Shown piece by piece: positions 6,100 through 7,693 of a stretch of 7,693 nt of DNA (positions within the stretch are counted from its first letter, which is position 1; each line of letters starts with the position of its first letter). The DNA comes from Streptococcaceae bacterium. GTDB lineage: Bacteria; Bacillota; Bacilli; Lactobacillales; Streptococcaceae. The notes under the pieces are model-generated. The model ran no database searches and had not been told where the DNA came from. It worked only from the letters and a program-made list of their open reading frames with translations. Made by a program: the position numbers and the translations under genes. The stretch covers positions 1 through 7,693 of the forward strand of contig JAITWV010000318.1 of NCBI GenBank assembly GCA_031285105.1, in the 5' to 3' direction.

Positions 6100-6888
6100 T
6101 TAAACGTTTGCTGCTGCTGATGGTGCGTTTTCTAAAGTCCAAGTGATTGTTGAAGTATAGTTAGTCGCTTTTTTGATTGTAGAACCTGGTACCATTAATG
6201 ATACAGCGTTTGTTGAGTTAACTGGAGTGTTAGGATTAGTGCTTGAAGTTACGATATCAGATGAACTACCAAAACGCATAGACCATGAACCCATACCTTG
6301 ATTAACTGCAGCATTCATGATTTGTTGTTGTGCAGTTCCAGTTCCATCACCATTTAAAACAAAGTTTCCTGATTTTGAAGGTGCATATAAAGCTTGATCA
6401 GTTGCTGAAAGTGAGCTATTTAAACCAGTTTTTTGGAAAGTCATTTGTGAACCAGTTAATACAGATCCAGGACCAGATGTTCCATCAGTAAGTGGTGTAT
6501 TAGAAACTTTCAAATTCCAACCAGCTAATGTCCCACGGTTGTCGGTTACTTGTACGAATGGCGCAACATAACCAGTTGAAGTTTGTTGTGCTAAAGTGTT
6601 ATAAATTTGGTTAGTAGTAGAAATTGCATTCAAACCAAAGTCAAATGATGAAGCATAGTCAATTGTTAAACCATCTTCTACTGTTACTGGAGTAGTTGGT
6701 GGTTGTGGAGTGATTGCTGTTGGTAATTCTGGGTCGATAATTGGGTTAGTTGTTGTTGAAGCTTGAAAACCAACTTTACCGATAGAATCCATTGATGCTG
6801 TTGATGCAGAAGCTACTGTAACTCCTACTGTTGATGCTAATGAAGTAACTGCTAATGCTACTGCTGCTAAACGTGTAATGTTTTTCAT
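6100..6888 (-). CDS. WxL-domain surface protein 2
   Basis: Complete 262-aa secreted WxL protein. The signal peptide covers about residues 1-28 (MKNITRL, hydrophobic core, ending VASAS). The mature N-terminus is followed by STTTNPIIDPELPT and a short Pro/Thr linker (about 44-68), IDYASSFDFG (76-85), the first WxL motif within NRGTLAGWNL (W124), GMGSW (198-202) and the second WxL motif in ITWTL (W250). The ATG at 6888 is preceded by GAGG about 9 nt upstream. Length and domain order match the small WxL proteins, which are little more than a WxL domain and linker. It is closest to WxL 4: the DNA coding for the GWxL region (6517-6552) matches 4834-4869 at 35 of 36 bases. The likely role is a structural subunit of the surface complex, cotranscribed with its neighbours; ligand unknown. 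Confidence 0.95.
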   Translation of the reverse strand: MKNITRLAAVALAVTSLASTVGVTVASASTASMDSIGKVGFQASTTTNPIIDPELPTAITPQPPTTPVTVEDGLTIDYASSFDFGLNAISTTNQIYNTLAQQTSTGYVAPFVQVTDNRGTLAGWNLKVSNTPLTDGTSGPGSVLTGSQMTFQKTGLNSSLSATDQALYAPSKSGNFVLNGDGTGTAQQQIMNAAVNQGMGSWSMRFGSSSDIVTSSTNPNTPVNSTNAVSLMVPGSTIKKATNYTSTITWTLENAPSAAANV

Positions 6889-6950
6889 TTTAATTTTCCT
6901 CTTTTTCTTTTTTATATGACATTTAGATTTTTAAGATAGTTAGATAATTA

Positions 6951-7693
6951 TTAAACAGTACCTGTAGGAGTGTCAGCTAAAGTCCAAGTAATTGTTGAAG
7001 TATAAATCTCAGCTTTCATCATTGCAGAAGATGGAATGTTTAATGTTACTCCTTTAGTTGTACCTGTAGCTGTATCTGGATTAGTTACGTCAGTTGAAGC
7101 ACCCATAACATAAGTCCAAGCACCCATACCTTTATCAGTTTGCGCTGCCATAACATTCTGTGCTGCACCAGTTCCATCAATCGTAAATCCAGCATTTGAT
7201 GGTGCATAAGCCATATCTGTGCTTCCTGATTTTACGCTTGTATTAATAACTTTCACTGTAGCACCTGTTAAAGTACCACCTAAAGCTGTAGAAGTTGTTG
7301 TTGATGCAGTGAATGGTGTGTTTTTAACTGTTAAGTTCCAACCAGCAAATGTTCCTCTTTCATCGTGTACTGCTACAAATGGAGAAGTATAATGATGTGT
7401 TCCGTCTCCGTAAACTACTTCATCAAGTAAAGCTTCATAAGTTTTTGAAGTTCCATATGAAACGGCGTGATTACCAAAGTCAAAGTCTGAAGCGTAGTCG
7501 ATATCCAAAGCTCCTTTTGGTGTTGTTGGTGTTGTTGGAGTGATTACTGTTGGATTTGTTGGATCGATAATTTCAGGATTTGTTGTTGTTGATTGTGTAA
7601 ATGAAACTTTACCAGGAGTTGTCATTGCAACTGTTGCTGCTGATGCTGATGTAGCTCCAATTGCCATTGTTCCTAATGTTGCTGCTGCTAATG
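6951..7693 (-). CDS. WxL-domain surface protein 1 (5' end beyond window)
   Basis: Secreted WxL protein, expected to attach non-covalently to the cell wall through its C-terminal domain. The reading frame stays open to the window edge. The codons before the internal Met at 7667 read LAAATLGT, the hydrophobic part of a signal peptide that ends near SASA (7644-7637 region), so that Met is not the start and the true start lies outside the window. Numbering from it, the mature part has a STTTN segment and a Thr/Pro linker (about 26-50), a DIDYASDFDFG motif (55-65), the first WxL motif in FAGWNL (W110), a GMGAW motif (180-184) and the second WxL motif in ITWTL (W228), ten residues before the stop. 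Both WxL motifs are intact. It is the first visible gene of four tandem paralogues; 62 nt separate it from the next. Function beyond surface display is not visible. Confidence 0.93.
   Translation of the reverse strand, partial: LAAATLGTMAIGATSASAATVAMTTPGKVSFTQSTTTNPEIIDPTNPTVITPTTPTTPKGALDIDYASDFDFGNHAVSYGTSKTYEALLDEVVYGDGTHHYTSPFVAVHDERGTFAGWNLTVKNTPFTASTTTSTALGGTLTGATVKVINTSVKSGSTDMAYAPSNAGFTIDGTGAAQNVMAAQTDKGMGAWTYVMGASTDVTNPDTATGTTKGVTLNIPSSAMMKAEIYTSTITWTLADTPTGTV

Noticed and set aside
6889..6950. Separate promoter between WxL 1 and WxL 2
   Set aside because: A TATAAA hexamer exists but no -35-like box stands at a suitable distance; a shared transcript is simpler.
7349..7543. Plus-strand open frame of 64 codons
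   Set aside because: Antisense to WxL 1, no family resemblance and no ribosome site.
7665..7667. Met at 7667 as the start of WxL 1
   Set aside because: The frame continues upstream with hydrophobic signal-peptide codons to the window edge, so the Met lies inside the signal peptide.

Overview
This is a low-GC, Gram-positive surface-protein locus in which every credible gene lies on the minus strand. Tandem WxL-domain secreted proteins next to a DUF916/DUF3324 membrane-anchored partner are the hallmark of the cell-surface-complex (csc, or WxL) clusters of enterococci, lactobacilli, listeriae and relatives. An Mga-type regulator and low-GC codon use make Enterococcus or a near relative the best guess, but the species cannot be fixed from the sequence.

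Layout in the direction of transcription (right to left). First come four consecutive WxL genes: 7693-6951 (5' end outside the window), 6888-6100, 6074-5268 and 5238-4474. The gaps between them are 25 to 62 bases and contain no terminator, so they look like one operon. A hairpin at 4418-4444 follows the last one. A good sigma-A-like promoter at 4343-4371 and a leader of about 100 nt then precede a second operon: the DUF916/DUF3324 protein (4234-3053), an Mga/PRD-type regulator (3033-1582) and a small secreted proline-rich protein (1589-1179) whose start overlaps the regulator stop by 8 nt. A strong rho-independent terminator (1137-1172) closes it. Beyond that is an unrecognised secreted protein of 183-185 aa (1010-453), followed directly by an ordered 22-bp tandem repeat array (280-446), about 240 bp of AT-rich DNA without a convincing gene, and a hairpin terminator at the left edge.

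How the parts probably work together. WxL proteins carry a C-terminal domain that associates with the peptidoglycan surface. DUF916/DUF3324 proteins are membrane-anchored and, from published work on the family, bind peptidoglycan through one domain and the WxL partner through the other. The locus would therefore build a surface complex of up to four alternative or co-assembled WxL subunits on one anchoring partner. The Mga-like regulator encoded in the anchor operon is the obvious candidate to control it.

The parts least explained by known families are the phased repeat array (22-bp unit, 44-bp alternating super-period, palindromic ATCTWAGAT core), the 185-aa secreted protein beside it, and the small proline-rich protein, which occupies the usual place of the LPXTG-anchored CscD protein but has no LPXTG motif.
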